Shown here piece by piece: positions 48,409-57,346 of a stretch of 64,000 nucleotides of DNA (position 1 is the first letter of the stretch; each line of letters begins with the position of its first letter). The translations under genes were made by a program, and so were the position numbers. Source of the stretch: Pengzhenrongella sicca. GTDB lineage: Bacteria > Actinomycetota > Actinomycetes > Actinomycetales > Cellulomonadaceae. The notes under the pieces are model-generated. The model made no database searches, had not been told where the DNA came from, and worked only from the letters and a program-made list of their open reading frames with translations. The stretch is from assembly GCF_017569225.1 (NCBI RefSeq), contig NZ_CP071868.1, positions 2,542,001 to 2,606,000 on the forward strand. The letters are read 5' to 3'.

Positions 48409-49605
48409 CTAGGTGGCGGCAGGCTCAGGTGACTTCTCGGCCCAGTCGGCGAGGGCGGACTCGCTGGTGATGTGGTCGAGCCCGACGGCGGCTGCGCCGT
48501 GCAGTGCGCCGTCGTCGCCGTGCACGGCGTCGAGGACAGGTGGGGGCTGCGCCCGCAGGAACGTCATCAGGCCGCCGCGAAATGCCGCGTCGAACTCGGT
48601 GGGTGCGGCGATCCGCAGTGGCACTGCGAGCCCACCGAGGGTGATGACCTCGGGGGCGTGGGCGTTCGCGAGTCCGGCGATCCCGGCCGCGAGTGCGGTG
48701 ACGGTGGCGGCGACCGCGCGCGCGGCGCGCGGCTCGTGTGGTGCCCGGTCGAGGACCTGGCGGGCGTAGCGGCGCGGGTCCGCTGGCGGCTCTTCGCCGA
48801 GGTGGCGGGCGAGGGCCCGGCCATCGACCTCGAGGTCCCAGCAACCTCGCGCGCCGCAGGGGCATTGCGATGCAGGGTTGCCGAAGGGAACGTGCCCGTA
48901 CTCACCGCCTGCACCGCCGGCGCCGGTGAGGGGATGTCCGTCGAGAAGCAGTGCGCCGCCGATCCCGACCTCGACGGTGAGGTGGAGTGCCGTCTTGGCG
49001 CCCGCGGCGGCGCCCGTTCGGGTCTCGGCTACCCCGGCCAGCGTGGCGTCGTTGCCGAGCAGGAAGTCGAGGCCGGTCCCGGCGGTGAGCCCGGAGAGGT
49101 CGACCGCGCCCCAGCCGAGAGTGGAAGCCTGCACCAATTCGTCGTTACGGACGGTCCCGGCGACAGCGAGCGACACCGCGCGCAGCCGCTCGGGGTAGCG
49201 GCTGCGCGCTTGGTCGAGCGCTTCTCGCAGGTCGGTGAGCACTGACTGCGGGTCCTGGCTGCGGTGCCGGCCGGACTGGACGTCGTGCAGGCGTCCGTCG
49301 AGGGTGACCACCGCGACCCGCCAGTCCTCATGGCGCAGCTCGGCCGCGAGCACGAGCGGTCCGCGCGCGTGCGGGTGCAGGACCGTCGTGGGCCGACCTC
49401 GTCCCGCGGCCGGCGCCGGGGACTCCGTCAGCAACCGGAGGTTGCGTAGCCGCGCTGAGATCTCGGTGGCGGTACCGCTGCTCACGTTGAGTCGCCGGGC
49501 CGCGTCGGCGCGCGTGATCCCGGGCTGGCGGCGCACCAGTTCCAGCAATTCCGCGGCTGCGCGCCAGCGGGCGTTACGGGCCCGTTCGGGTCGTTCGGTT
49601 GCCAT
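48409..49605 (-). CDS. ROK-family transcriptional regulator
   Basis: 398 residues. An N-terminal winged HTH (PGITRADAARRLNVSSGTAT) precedes a sugar-kinase-like ROK domain with the signature GGEYGHVPFGNPASQCPCGA and zinc ligands CPCGARGCWDLE. The ATP-binding kinase motif is weak, so it is a regulator of the NagC/XylR type rather than a kinase. It is divergent from a HAD phosphatase; a perfect inverted repeat lies between them. Confidence 0.88.
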   Translation of the reverse strand: MATERPERARNARWRAAAELLELVRRQPGITRADAARRLNVSSGTATEISARLRNLRLLTESPAPAAGRGRPTTVLHPHARGPLVLAAELRHEDWRVAVVTLDGRLHDVQSGRHRSQDPQSVLTDLREALDQARSRYPERLRAVSLAVAGTVRNDELVQASTLGWGAVDLSGLTAGTGLDFLLGNDATLAGVAETRTGAAAGAKTALHLTVEVGIGGALLLDGHPLTGAGGAGGEYGHVPFGNPASQCPCGARGCWDLEVDGRALARHLGEEPPADPRRYARQVLDRAPHEPRAARAVAATVTALAAGIAGLANAHAPEVITLGGLAVPLRIAAPTEFDAAFRGGLMTFLRAQPPPVLDAVHGDDGALHGAAAVGLDHITSESALADWAEKSPEPAAT

Positions 49606-49627
49606 CTCGGGCTGTTCTCCCTTTATG

Positions 49628-49640
49628 CTCGTTGCACGAG
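49628..49640. promoter_or_regulatory. Inverted repeat, possible ROK operator
   Basis: CTCGTTGCACGAG has perfect 5-bp arms around TGC in the 55-base gap between the divergent ROK and HAD genes. Confidence 0.45.
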
Positions 49641-49660
49641 GATACTACGGAGGAGATGTC

Positions 49661-50311
49661 GTGGAGCTGAAACCTGTGGACCTGACAACCATCGATGCGG
49701 TGCTGCTGGACATGGACGGGACGCTGGTGGACTCCGACGCCGCCGTTGAACGCGCCTGGCGGGCCTGGGCGGGCGAGCACGGAATAGAACCCGCTGCCGC
49801 GCTCGCGATCTCCACGGGGTGCACGTCGGAGCACACCGTCCGGCGTCTGCTGCCACACCTGGACGACGCCGCCGTGGCTGTCTCTGCGGCGCGCGAGCTC
49901 GAGCTGCAGTACGACGATCTATCGGACGTGACGCCGGCGACCGGTGCCCACGAGTTGGTTGCGGTCCTCGAGCGGCTCTGCCTTCCGTGGGCCGTCGTCA
50001 CCAGCGCCGACGTCCGGCTCGCCACCGCCCGCCTGGGTGCTGCCCGCATCACCGCACCGTTGCTGGTCACCGCTGAGGACGTTGCCCACAGCAAGCCCGA
50101 TCCGCAGGGCTACCTGCAAGCGGCGGAACAACTCGGCGTCACGCCGGGCCGCTGCTTGGTCGTGGAAGACGCCGAACCCGGTCTGGCAGCTGGGCGGGCC
50201 GCCGGCGCGATGACCGCGGCCCTCAAGGGCTTGACCGGCGACGTATGCCTGGACAACTTGGGTCAGCTGGCGACGCTCCTGACGGACGCCGCGGGCGGGC
50301 CACGGGTGTGA
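49661..50311 (+). CDS. HAD-superfamily sugar-phosphatase-like hydrolase
   Basis: 216 residues from a GTG with ACGGAGGAG upstream. Motif I is DAVLLDMDGTLVDSD (nucleophile and acid Asp), motif II VVTSADV, motif III Lys in VAHSKPDPQGY, motif IV VVEDAEPGLAAG. The helical cap and motif pattern match beta-phosphoglucomutase / DOG phosphatase-like enzymes that act on small sugar phosphates. Regulated probably by the divergent ROK protein. Substrate unknown. Confidence 0.88.
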   Translation: MELKPVDLTTIDAVLLDMDGTLVDSDAAVERAWRAWAGEHGIEPAAALAISTGCTSEHTVRRLLPHLDDAAVAVSAARELELQYDDLSDVTPATGAHELVAVLERLCLPWAVVTSADVRLATARLGAARITAPLLVTAEDVAHSKPDPQGYLQAAEQLGVTPGRCLVVEDAEPGLAAGRAAGAMTAALKGLTGDVCLDNLGQLATLLTDAAGGPRV

Positions 50312-50962
50312 CCACCGACGTCGCCCCCCAGCAGATCCGCGCGAAAAAGTTCGGTGGGCATCCCCCCGTAGCGCGGAGACATCGCCATACCCAATCAGCA
50401 CACATAGTTGATGCAAGCTGTCGAGTGCGGCGCGAAGCCGCTCCCCGGCGATGGCCGGCGTTGCGCCCACCGAGACCCAGGGCGAGCAGCACGTCAGGCA
50501 CGTCGCACAGGTCCCAGAACTCGTCGTTGTAGTGGTTGGTCACGTGTGCGCTGGGGAAGCTAGCGACCATGATGAACCAGCCGCCACCAAAGCACGGCGC
50601 ACCCAATGACCAGCAAGGGAAGGGCGCACCCCCCGCTCAGAAATGGCGAACCCGAGAGGGGTAACGCTCACCCGCCAATGCGCTATAGGGAGATGGTTTG
50701 CACCTCTGGCGCGCGCCTTTCGCGCATCGAGGCCGTGGATGCCGGGCCTCTCCGAGGCGTCGCGACGGCACGATCTGGGCTGGCTGACGAGTTCCGGGAG
50801 CGGGGCGTCGCCCTTGAGTTCGAGATGATGGAGCGATTCCACATCATGGAAGTCGTTTCCGTATCGCGGGAGCACCGGCAAGTATGTCAACTACCCACAT
50901 CGCGTCGGAATTGCCGGCGGCTCGACGATGTGACCACGCTTCGACGACGAAGGTGACCAACG
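50312..50962. other. Intergenic region with no recognisable gene
   Basis: 650 bases with several short frames on both strands, for example a leftward FPSAHVTNHYNDEFWDLCDV and ALDSLHQLCVLIGYGDV in different frames, which look like pieces of a decayed gene. I cannot assign a family. The last 50 bases probably carry the promoter of the permease gene at 50963. Confidence 0.5.
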
Positions 50963-52393
50963 ATGTCCACTACTCAAGGCGCTAGCAGTCCGGGCGCCGC
51001 CCAGATCAACGAACACGACCTTCGCCGCGCTGCGCTCGCTAGCACCCTCGGAAGCGCCTTGGAGTACTACGACTTCGCGCTCTACAGCTTGGCGTCGGCC
51101 CTCATCTTCGGGCAGCTCTTCTTCACCGACGCTGACCCAGCCACGGGTCGCATCCTCGCGTTCGCCACGTACTTCATTGGCTTCGCGGTGCGTCCCCTTG
51201 GAGGGCTCTTCTTCGGCTCGCTCGGCGACCGGATCGGCCGTAAGCAGGTGCTGCTGATGACGGTCCTGCTGATGGGGGGCGCCTCCACTCTGATCGGCGT
51301 TCTGCCGACGTACCAGCAGGTGGGCATGTGGGCTCCCGCGCTGCTTATCGTCCTGCGGATCGCCCAGGGCTTCGGCGCCGGCGCGGAGCAGGCTGGCGCC
51401 GCGACCTTGATGACGGAGTACGCCCCGCCGCGTCGTCGCGGGTTCTACGCGGCCCTGCCGTTCATGGGGATCCAGGTCGGTACCGTGATCGCTGCGGTCG
51501 TCTTCTTCGCTTTGCTCGTGCCGAGCGAGGAGGTTCTTTACGGCTGGCTGTGGCGGGTGCCGTTCCTCGCGAGCGCCGTCCTGATCGCCATCGCCGTGTG
51601 GATCCGATACAAGCTCAAGGAATCGCCGTCATTCACCAAGCTCGAGGCGCGTGAGCAGATCGAGATGCAGCCCCTGCGTAGCCTGCTACGCACCTCACGC
51701 CGCACCGTCGCCATCGGCATCGGCCTGCGCATGGCTGAGAACGGAGGCTCGTCGGTTTATCAGGCGCTCGCCATCAGCTATGTCGTCACGGTCGCTCTGG
51801 CCGACGTCGCCAACCCCGGTCCGATCGGCGCGATCGCCCTGATCTGCGCTGCCACCGTCGGCGCGGTCACCGTGCCGGTCGCTGGCAAGCTCACCGACCG
51901 CTTCGGGCGGATCCCGGTATACCGGGGATTCGCGATCGCCCAGCTGGTTCTCGTGTTCCCCGTGTGGTGGATCCTGTCGACTGGAAACATCCCGGCAACT
52001 GTGGCGGCGATCTCGATCGCCCTCGGTGTCGCGACGTGGGGAATGTTCGGCGCGCAGGGCGCACTCATGCCCGAGCTTTTCGGTGCTCAGCACCGCTACA
52101 CCGGTGTGTCGGTGGCCCGCGAGACGTCTGCGGTCATCGCCGGCGGCGTCGCGCCCCTGGTCGGCTCGCTGCTGCTGTCCTGGTTCGCGGATAGCTGGGT
52201 GCCGATCGCGGTCTACCTCGCGCTTCTCACCCTCATCACCATCGCGACAACGTTCATCACCCCGGAGACGCGCGATCGGGACCTCGATTCCGACCTGGAC
52301 GCTCTGGATGAGCTGCCCGGCCGGCCCTCTGCGGAGATTTCCGACGCCGACCTGACGACGCGCCCAAACACCGACAGCATCCCGGCCCGGTGA
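50963..52393 (+). CDS. MFS transporter, metabolite:H+ symporter (MHS) type
   Basis: 476 residues with 12 membrane helices. The MHS signature is clear at LGSALEYYDFALYSLASALI and the loop motif LFFGSLGDRIGRKQ; the second half has GKLTDRFGRIPVY. Related carriers import organic or sugar acids such as shikimate or alpha-ketoglutarate. Its position before the IclR regulator and the FAH-kinase-HPS-PHI operon suggests it imports that pathway's substrate. It is convergent with IclR, 41 bases apart. Confidence 0.86.
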   Translation: MSTTQGASSPGAAQINEHDLRRAALASTLGSALEYYDFALYSLASALIFGQLFFTDADPATGRILAFATYFIGFAVRPLGGLFFGSLGDRIGRKQVLLMTVLLMGGASTLIGVLPTYQQVGMWAPALLIVLRIAQGFGAGAEQAGAATLMTEYAPPRRRGFYAALPFMGIQVGTVIAAVVFFALLVPSEEVLYGWLWRVPFLASAVLIAIAVWIRYKLKESPSFTKLEAREQIEMQPLRSLLRTSRRTVAIGIGLRMAENGGSSVYQALAISYVVTVALADVANPGPIGAIALICAATVGAVTVPVAGKLTDRFGRIPVYRGFAIAQLVLVFPVWWILSTGNIPATVAAISIALGVATWGMFGAQGALMPELFGAQHRYTGVSVARETSAVIAGGVAPLVGSLLLSWFADSWVPIAVYLALLTLITIATTFITPETRDRDLDSDLDALDELPGRPSAEISDADLTTRPNTDSIPAR

Positions 52394-52434
52394 GAACGGC
52401 ACGGATGGCTCCCCCGGCGTCCCAGCTCTCGAAA

Positions 52435-53214
52435 TCAGCGGTGCGGCAGGAGTGCCGCCAGCCGCTCCGCAGCGGCGGTCAGGGGCGGCAGGAAGTCGCC
52501 CATGCCCTTCAGACTGACCCGGAAGGCGGGGCAGGCGATCGCCACGGCCGCAACCACGGTGCCCGCGGACCCGAAGACCGGGACGGCTATCGCACGGATA
52601 CCCTCTTCGTGCTCTTGGTCCGTGATCGCGAAGCCCTTGCCGCGAACGAGGGCGACCTCGGACCGCAAACGATCACGGTCTGTAACGGTGCGGTCGGTGA
52701 AGCGCACGAGGGAGATGCTGGAGATCAACTCCTCACGCGTAACCGGGTCGGCGAACGCGATGAGGACCTTGCCGATGCTGGTGCAGTGCAGAGGCCCGAG
52801 GCCACCGGGGTCTCCTTTGACACCGATCTGATGACGCGCCTCGACGTGGTGGACGTAAAGCTGGTGGTGTCCGTCCCGCACGGACAGCAGGCTTGCCTCG
52901 GTCGTCACCTCAGACAGGTGCTCGAGCACCGGCAGTGCGACCCCGCCGAAACCGAGCGACGCGGACACCCTCGCACCCAGCTGGAACAGACGCAGGCCCA
53001 GGCGATACCTCTTGGCCACCGCGTCCAGCTCGACGAAGCCGTCACGGCCCAGGGACGCCAGCAGCCGGTGGGTCGTGGAGAGCGGAAACCCGGTCTCACG
53101 GGCCAGCTCCGACAGGGACGCACCATCCGTGTGCCGCCCCACCACGGTCAGCAGCAGCAGCGCCTTGCCGACCATGTCGCGCGGAGGCGAGTCTGCCGTC
53201 GTCGTGAGTTCCAT
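52435..53214 (-). CDS. IclR-family transcriptional regulator
   Basis: 259 residues. The winged HTH is ASLSELARETGFPLSTTHRL; the effector domain carries GLGPLHCTSIGKVLIAF and EEGIRAIAVPVFGSAGTVV, both standard. It is divergent from the FAH-family gene, with palindromes over its own start codon, so it is probably autoregulated and controls the sugar-acid operon. IclR members near such operons respond to 2-keto-3-deoxy acids, which would fit the kinase downstream. Confidence 0.9.
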   Translation of the reverse strand: MELTTTADSPPRDMVGKALLLLTVVGRHTDGASLSELARETGFPLSTTHRLLASLGRDGFVELDAVAKRYRLGLRLFQLGARVSASLGFGGVALPVLEHLSEVTTEASLLSVRDGHHQLYVHHVEARHQIGVKGDPGGLGPLHCTSIGKVLIAFADPVTREELISSISLVRFTDRTVTDRDRLRSEVALVRGKGFAITDQEHEEGIRAIAVPVFGSAGTVVAAVAIACPAFRVSLKGMGDFLPPLTAAAERLAALLPHR

Positions 53215-53240
53215 ATGGAAACCCTATCCATAATGTGGAA
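53209..53240. promoter_or_regulatory. Pair of palindromes in the IclR/FAH control region
   Basis: TTCCATATGGAA (53209-53220) is an exact 12-bp palindrome spanning the IclR start codon. A second site, TCCATAATGTGGA (53227-53239), has TCCA/TGGA arms. The two share TCCAT, are about 18 bases apart and cover the short divergent promoter. Confidence 0.6.
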
Positions 53241-53252
53241 GGCAGGAGTCCT

Positions 53253-54023
53253 ATGAGGATCGTCCGCTATTGGGATGCCGGCGTCGTCCAGACCGGTGTG
53301 CTCGTCGGGGGCGGCGAGCGGGAGACCTCGGCGAACCGCGTCCAGCCGGTCGCGTCCTTGATCGACACCACCCCGATCGGGCCCGACGTCGCGCTGGAGC
53401 GGGTGCGGCTGCTCGCTCCGGTGATCCCCCGGGTCGTGGTTGGCATGGCCCACAACACCGGCGTTGCTGATCGGCTCCTGCCTCCCAGTGCGTTCTTGAA
53501 GCCTGCCGGCTCGGTGATCGGCCCCCTTGACGCGATCGAGGTGCCGGACGATATCGGACGTGTCGACGCCGAGGCCGAGCTGGCCGCGGTCATCGGTCGC
53601 CGCGCCCGCGACCTTCACCCGGCCACCGCGCTCGACGCAGTCCTCGGCTGGACCTGCGCGAACGACGTCACGGCGCGCGACCTGCAGGCCAACGACGACT
53701 GCTGGACCAGAGCCAAGGGGTACGACACCTTCACCCCGCTCGGGCCCTGGGTCGAGACCGACCCCGCCTTCGACCCGGACGACGTCGTCGTCCGCCTCGA
53801 CGAGATCGGTGCCACCAGTGGCGGTCTCGCTCGCTCCGTGGGCGAGGTCCTGGCCTATCTGACGAGCTTCATGACACTCGACGTAGGCGACGTCGTGCTT
53901 CTGGGCGCGCCCGGCCCGAGCCGCCCACTGCACGACGGCGACGTCGTCAGCGTCACTGTCGCCGGCCTCGGCACCCTGCGCAACCCGGTTCGGCTGCGTC
54001 AGACCCTGGCGGTGGCGCGATGA
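53253..54023 (+). CDS. Fumarylacetoacetate hydrolase (FAH) family protein
   Basis: 256 residues from the ATG at 53253 (MRIVRYWDAG; GGCAGGAG upstream). Metal-binding residues are in DAEAELAAVIGRRARDLHP (ExE pattern) and WTCANDVTARDLQ; KGYDTFTPLGPWV is the family hallmark. Members hydrolyse acylpyruvates or dehydrate 2-keto-3-deoxy sugar acids; sequence does not separate these. First gene of a four-gene operon, overlapping the kinase by ATGA. Confidence 0.87.
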   Translation: MRIVRYWDAGVVQTGVLVGGGERETSANRVQPVASLIDTTPIGPDVALERVRLLAPVIPRVVVGMAHNTGVADRLLPPSAFLKPAGSVIGPLDAIEVPDDIGRVDAEAELAAVIGRRARDLHPATALDAVLGWTCANDVTARDLQANDDCWTRAKGYDTFTPLGPWVETDPAFDPDDVVVRLDEIGATSGGLARSVGEVLAYLTSFMTLDVGDVVLLGAPGPSRPLHDGDVVSVTVAGLGTLRNPVRLRQTLAVAR

Positions 54024-55039
54024 CCGCGACGGGAACCGGCGTCGGTGTCGACGTCGTGACGTTCGGTGAGGTCATGGGCATGTTCGTTGCCGACGACGCC
54101 GGCGATCTGGCGGACGTGACCCGGTTCACCCGGTCGCTCGCAGGCGCCGAGTACAACGTAGCGGTCGGCCTCGCCCGCCTCGGCCACACCGTGGCGTGGG
54201 TGGGTCGGCTCGGGGACGACCCGGTGGGTCGCAGCGCCCTCGCGGCGATGCTCGGCGCTGGCTTGGTAACAGACGCTGTCGCCATCGCGCCCGGTGAACG
54301 CACCGGGCTGCAGCTGAAGTCCCGGACCATCGGGGGCGACCCGGAGGTCGTCTACTTCCGAAGTCATTCCGCCGGCCGCGAGCTCACCGCTACCCCCTCC
54401 TCGGACGCGCTGGTCCGTAGCGCCCGGCACCTGCACGCGACAGGGATCCCGCTAGCCCTCAGCGGGCGGCTTCGCACCTTCGCCCACGACGCCGTCACGC
54501 TCGCCCGAAGGTCCGGCGTTCGGGTCAGCGTCGACCCCAACCTGCGACCATCCCTTTGGGCCTCCACGCGCGAGATGGTGCGGGAGACCAATGCACTCGC
54601 CGTTCGCGCCGACTGGGTCCTGCCCGGCCTGGACGAAGGGCGCCTGCTCACCGGCGCCCGCGAACCGGCCGGCGTCGCGGCCTTCTACCTCGAGCGGGGA
54701 GTTCAGCTCGTCGCCGTCAAGGACGGGCGGCGCGGAGCACACGTGTTCACCGCCGACGACCACGTCCGCGTCGGCCCGCTGCCCGTCACCGCTGTCGACA
54801 CCGTCGGGGCCGGCGATGGGTTCGCGGCAGGCCTCATCAGCGCCGGGCTCGACAACCTAGACCCGGCTGCCAGGGCGCTACGCGCCGCCGGGGCCGGCGC
54901 CCTGGCGACGACCGCATTCGGCGACCAGGAGGGCCTACCGACCCGCGTCGAGCTCGCAGCTCTCCTGACGGCGGCCGGCCGCGCGAGTACTTCCCCGCTG
55001 ACAACCTCGTCGACTCTCCCCTGGATGGTGGCCTCATGA
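54020..55039 (+). CDS. PfkB-family sugar kinase, 2-keto-3-deoxygluconate kinase-like
   Basis: 339 residues. N-terminal signature VVTFGEVMGMFVADDAGDLA and GGAEYNVA-like LAGAEYNVAVGLARLGH; C-terminal PfkB signature DTVGAGDGFAAGLISAG with the catalytic Asp; SVDPNLRPSLW is typical of KdgK. It would phosphorylate a keto-deoxy sugar acid or ketose with ATP. Coupled to both neighbours by ATGA overlaps. Because the next gene is an HPS-like enzyme rather than KDPG aldolase, the true substrate may differ from 2-keto-3-deoxygluconate. Confidence 0.85.
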   Translation: MTATGTGVGVDVVTFGEVMGMFVADDAGDLADVTRFTRSLAGAEYNVAVGLARLGHTVAWVGRLGDDPVGRSALAAMLGAGLVTDAVAIAPGERTGLQLKSRTIGGDPEVVYFRSHSAGRELTATPSSDALVRSARHLHATGIPLALSGRLRTFAHDAVTLARRSGVRVSVDPNLRPSLWASTREMVRETNALAVRADWVLPGLDEGRLLTGAREPAGVAAFYLERGVQLVAVKDGRRGAHVFTADDHVRVGPLPVTAVDTVGAGDGFAAGLISAGLDNLDPAARALRAAGAGALATTAFGDQEGLPTRVELAALLTAAGRASTSPLTTSSTLPWMVAS

Positions 55040-55704
55040 TGCAGATCCAAGTAGCACTCGACCGGCTCCCGCTCGACCGCGCCATCGCCATCGCGAGCTC
55101 CATCGCCCCATGGGTAGACGGCATCGAGGTCGGGACGTCGCTCGTCAAGGAGCACGGCATGTCCGCGGTCCGCGAGGTCGCAGACGCCGTTGCGGCCACC
55201 ACCAACGGTCCGTGGGTCCATGCCGACCTCAAGACCGTCGACGACGCCGTGACCGAGGTGACCGCCGCCCTGGCTGCGGGCGCCACGTCCGTGTCGGTGC
55301 TCGCCCTCGCGTCCGACACCACGATCCGCGCAGCGATTCGCACGGCCGACGAGCGGTCCGCGGAGGTCGTCCTCGACCTGATGCTCACCGATAATTCCCG
55401 CCGCAGTGAGCTGGCCCGTTGGCTGCCGCCGCACATAAGGCTCGGCGCCCATGTCGGCAAGGACGACCAGGCCGGCGGCACCAGCGTGCTGGACATGCTG
55501 GGTGACTGGGCGACCGGGCGACGCCTCGCGGTCGCTGGCGGACTCGGGCTCGACCACGTCCCAGCCCTACGCACGATTCCCGACCTACGGCTCGTCGTCG
55601 GATCTGCAGTCACCGGGGCCAGCGACCCCTCCGGAGTCGCCCGCGCGCTCGACGAAGCCCGCCGCCTCCCAGCCGCCGTCCACCCCGGACCCGACGTCCG
55701 CTAA
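55036..55704 (+). CDS. Hexulose-6-phosphate synthase / 3-keto-gulonate-6-phosphate decarboxylase-like protein
   Basis: 222 residues of the OMP decarboxylase suprafamily. The signature DxKxxD is present in HADLKTVDDAV (Asp64, Lys66, Asp69), the metal Glu is in GIEVGTSLVKEHG, and LGAHVGKDDQAGG supplies the His. HPS joins formaldehyde to ribulose 5-phosphate; KGPDC decarboxylates a 3-keto hexonate 6-phosphate. The two cannot be told apart safely here. The sequence is Ala-rich and VLALASDTTIR differs from the commoner HPS pattern. Overlaps the kinase stop (ATGA); PHI follows after 51 bases. Confidence 0.82.
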   Translation: MMQIQVALDRLPLDRAIAIASSIAPWVDGIEVGTSLVKEHGMSAVREVADAVAATTNGPWVHADLKTVDDAVTEVTAALAAGATSVSVLALASDTTIRAAIRTADERSAEVVLDLMLTDNSRRSELARWLPPHIRLGAHVGKDDQAGGTSVLDMLGDWATGRRLAVAGGLGLDHVPALRTIPDLRLVVGSAVTGASDPSGVARALDEARRLPAAVHPGPDVR

Positions 55705-55755
55705 CTGACCTCTCGCCCCCCACTGATCCCGCTCCCCCATCTCCAGGAGAACCCC

Positions 55756-56343
55756 ATGCCAATCACCACCCAAGCTGCCTTCCCCACCACCACCGCTGGC
55801 CGGATCACCGCGGTCGAGGCCGAGATCTCTGCCGTGCTCGCCCGCACCAGCACTGCCGACCTCGAGGCAGTGACCACCGCACTGCTCAAGGCGGGCCACG
55901 TGTTCGTCACCGGCGAAGGCCGGTCCGGGTTCATGGCACGGGCGTTCGCCATGCGCCTCATGCACCTCGGCCTGCACGTCCACGTCATCGGAGAAACCAC
56001 CACACCCGCGGTCGGCGAAGGCGACACGCTCGTCGCCGTTTCCGGGTCAGGCACCACCACGGGAACAGTCCGGGTCGCCGAAACCGCCGCCCGCAGCGGT
56101 GCGCACGTGCTCGCAGTCACCACCGACCCGGGTTCCCCCCTCGGCACCGCAGCGGCCATTTCCCTCGTGGTCCCCGCCGCAACGAAACTCCGCCGCGCGG
56201 ACGAGGCACCCACCATCCAGCCGCTGTCGAGCCTCTTCGACCAGGCCACCCACCTACTGCTCGACGTCATATGCCTAGGTATCGCCGCCGCCCGCAACGT
56301 CGACAACTCCGCCGCCGCATCTCGCCACGCGAACACCGAGTGA
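55756..56343 (+). CDS. 6-phospho-3-hexuloisomerase-like SIS protein
   Basis: 195 residues. SIS fold with FVTGEGRSGFMARAFAMRLM, HLGLHVHVIGETTTPAVGEG and VAVSGSGTTTGTV, the hallmark pieces of PHI, which interconverts D-arabino-3-hexulose 6-phosphate and fructose 6-phosphate. CCAGGAGAACCCC precedes the ATG. HPS and PHI adjacent is the classic ribulose monophosphate pair. An IS1380 remnant begins 18 bases after the stop, so downstream genes may have been lost. Confidence 0.86.
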   Translation: MPITTQAAFPTTTAGRITAVEAEISAVLARTSTADLEAVTTALLKAGHVFVTGEGRSGFMARAFAMRLMHLGLHVHVIGETTTPAVGEGDTLVAVSGSGTTTGTVRVAETAARSGAHVLAVTTDPGSPLGTAAAISLVVPAATKLRRADEAPTIQPLSSLFDQATHLLLDVICLGIAAARNVDNSAAASRHANTE

Positions 56344-56361
56344 CGACAATCAGGACCCTAG

Positions 56362-56586
56362 GGCCGGGACCTGTCGGCGGCGCTCGCGCCGTGGCGTAAG
56401 CCGTTGGCGGTGCGCGATCCCGCGAAGGTCGTCACCGGCCTCGCCCTCATGCTCGCGCTCGGTGGGGACTGCCTGGCGGATATCGCGGTGCTGCGCGCCG
56501 AGCCCGGAGTGTTCGGCCTCGTCGCCTCCGACCCGACGGTGTCCCGCACGATCGACGCCCTCGCCAAGAACGCCCGGCAGCGTTGA
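56362..56586 (+). pseudogene. IS1380-family transposase, N-terminal remnant
   Basis: RDLSAALAPWRKPLAVRDPA and LALMLALGGDCLADIAVLRA and FGLVASDPTVSRTIDALAK are characteristic of the N-terminal part of IS1380 transposases. The frame stops at 56586, far short of the usual 450 residues, and the catalytic domain is missing. Confidence 0.82.
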
Positions 56587-57346
56587 AGGCGATCAAGAGC
56601 AGTGAATGGCCATCCATAGCCGATGCCAGGCACCGGCCAGCACCCCGCGCGGGCAAAGGCCGCGGACATGTAGCCACAGATGTGGCAACGCACACCCGTT
56701 TCGCGCCGATCCGCGGCGGCTCGAGTCTTCCCGTCTTGCCTGCTGACCTGTTCACACGGGACCGGCGATGACAAGCAACATAGAGGTCGTCCTCGACCGC
56801 CTCGCCGCCCACTGCGACCGAGCGGAGCCTTCGCCGGCCTCCGGGGCCGAGTGGCGACCCGTACCAGGGGCGCTTACGTCACGTGTTGCACATTCGCAAA
56901 ACCCGTCTAGCCTTGGCGCAGGGTAAAGACGCCGCCCTTGATCACTGGTCAAGGGAGCAACATGGCCGTTCTTTCGCGCCATCCCGAAGTCGCAGTCGAG
57001 CTGTGGGCGCAGAGCTGCGGAGGATCGCCCCCCGATGCGGCGGCCGAGCGACTGGGCTCCGCGGGCCGAATCAGTGAGTGCCGCCGAGAGTCGTTGAGCG
57101 CTCGCAAGCCGCACAGAGTCCCTGGCGTTGCGCCTCGTCGTTCACCAGGATCACTCTCGGTCGGAGGTCATCCTCCGAAGATCGGCACGTCGCGTCGTGG
57201 CGGCCGGCAATATGAATGGTTCGTCGCGGTCCATCATGGCCCAGCTGGCATGCCCTTTCCCGGTGTGCGGCTCTGCCAGCCGCGTGGCGGTTCTCGGCCA
57301 GACGCCCCGTGCGGCTCAGTTCGAGCTCTCAGGGGGGCCGGACGTG
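56587..57346. other. Region without a recognisable gene
   Basis: 760 bases. A 52-codon frame at 56768-56926 (MTSNIEVVLDRLAAHCDR) looks protein-like at its start but has no recognised family. The rest shows only short frames. The last part probably holds the promoter of the SsgA-like gene. Confidence 0.5.

Noticed and set aside
50312-50606. Leftward protein-like pieces (FPSAHVTNHYNDEFWDLCDV)
   Set aside because: Frames break and no family is recognised; reported only as a region without a gene.
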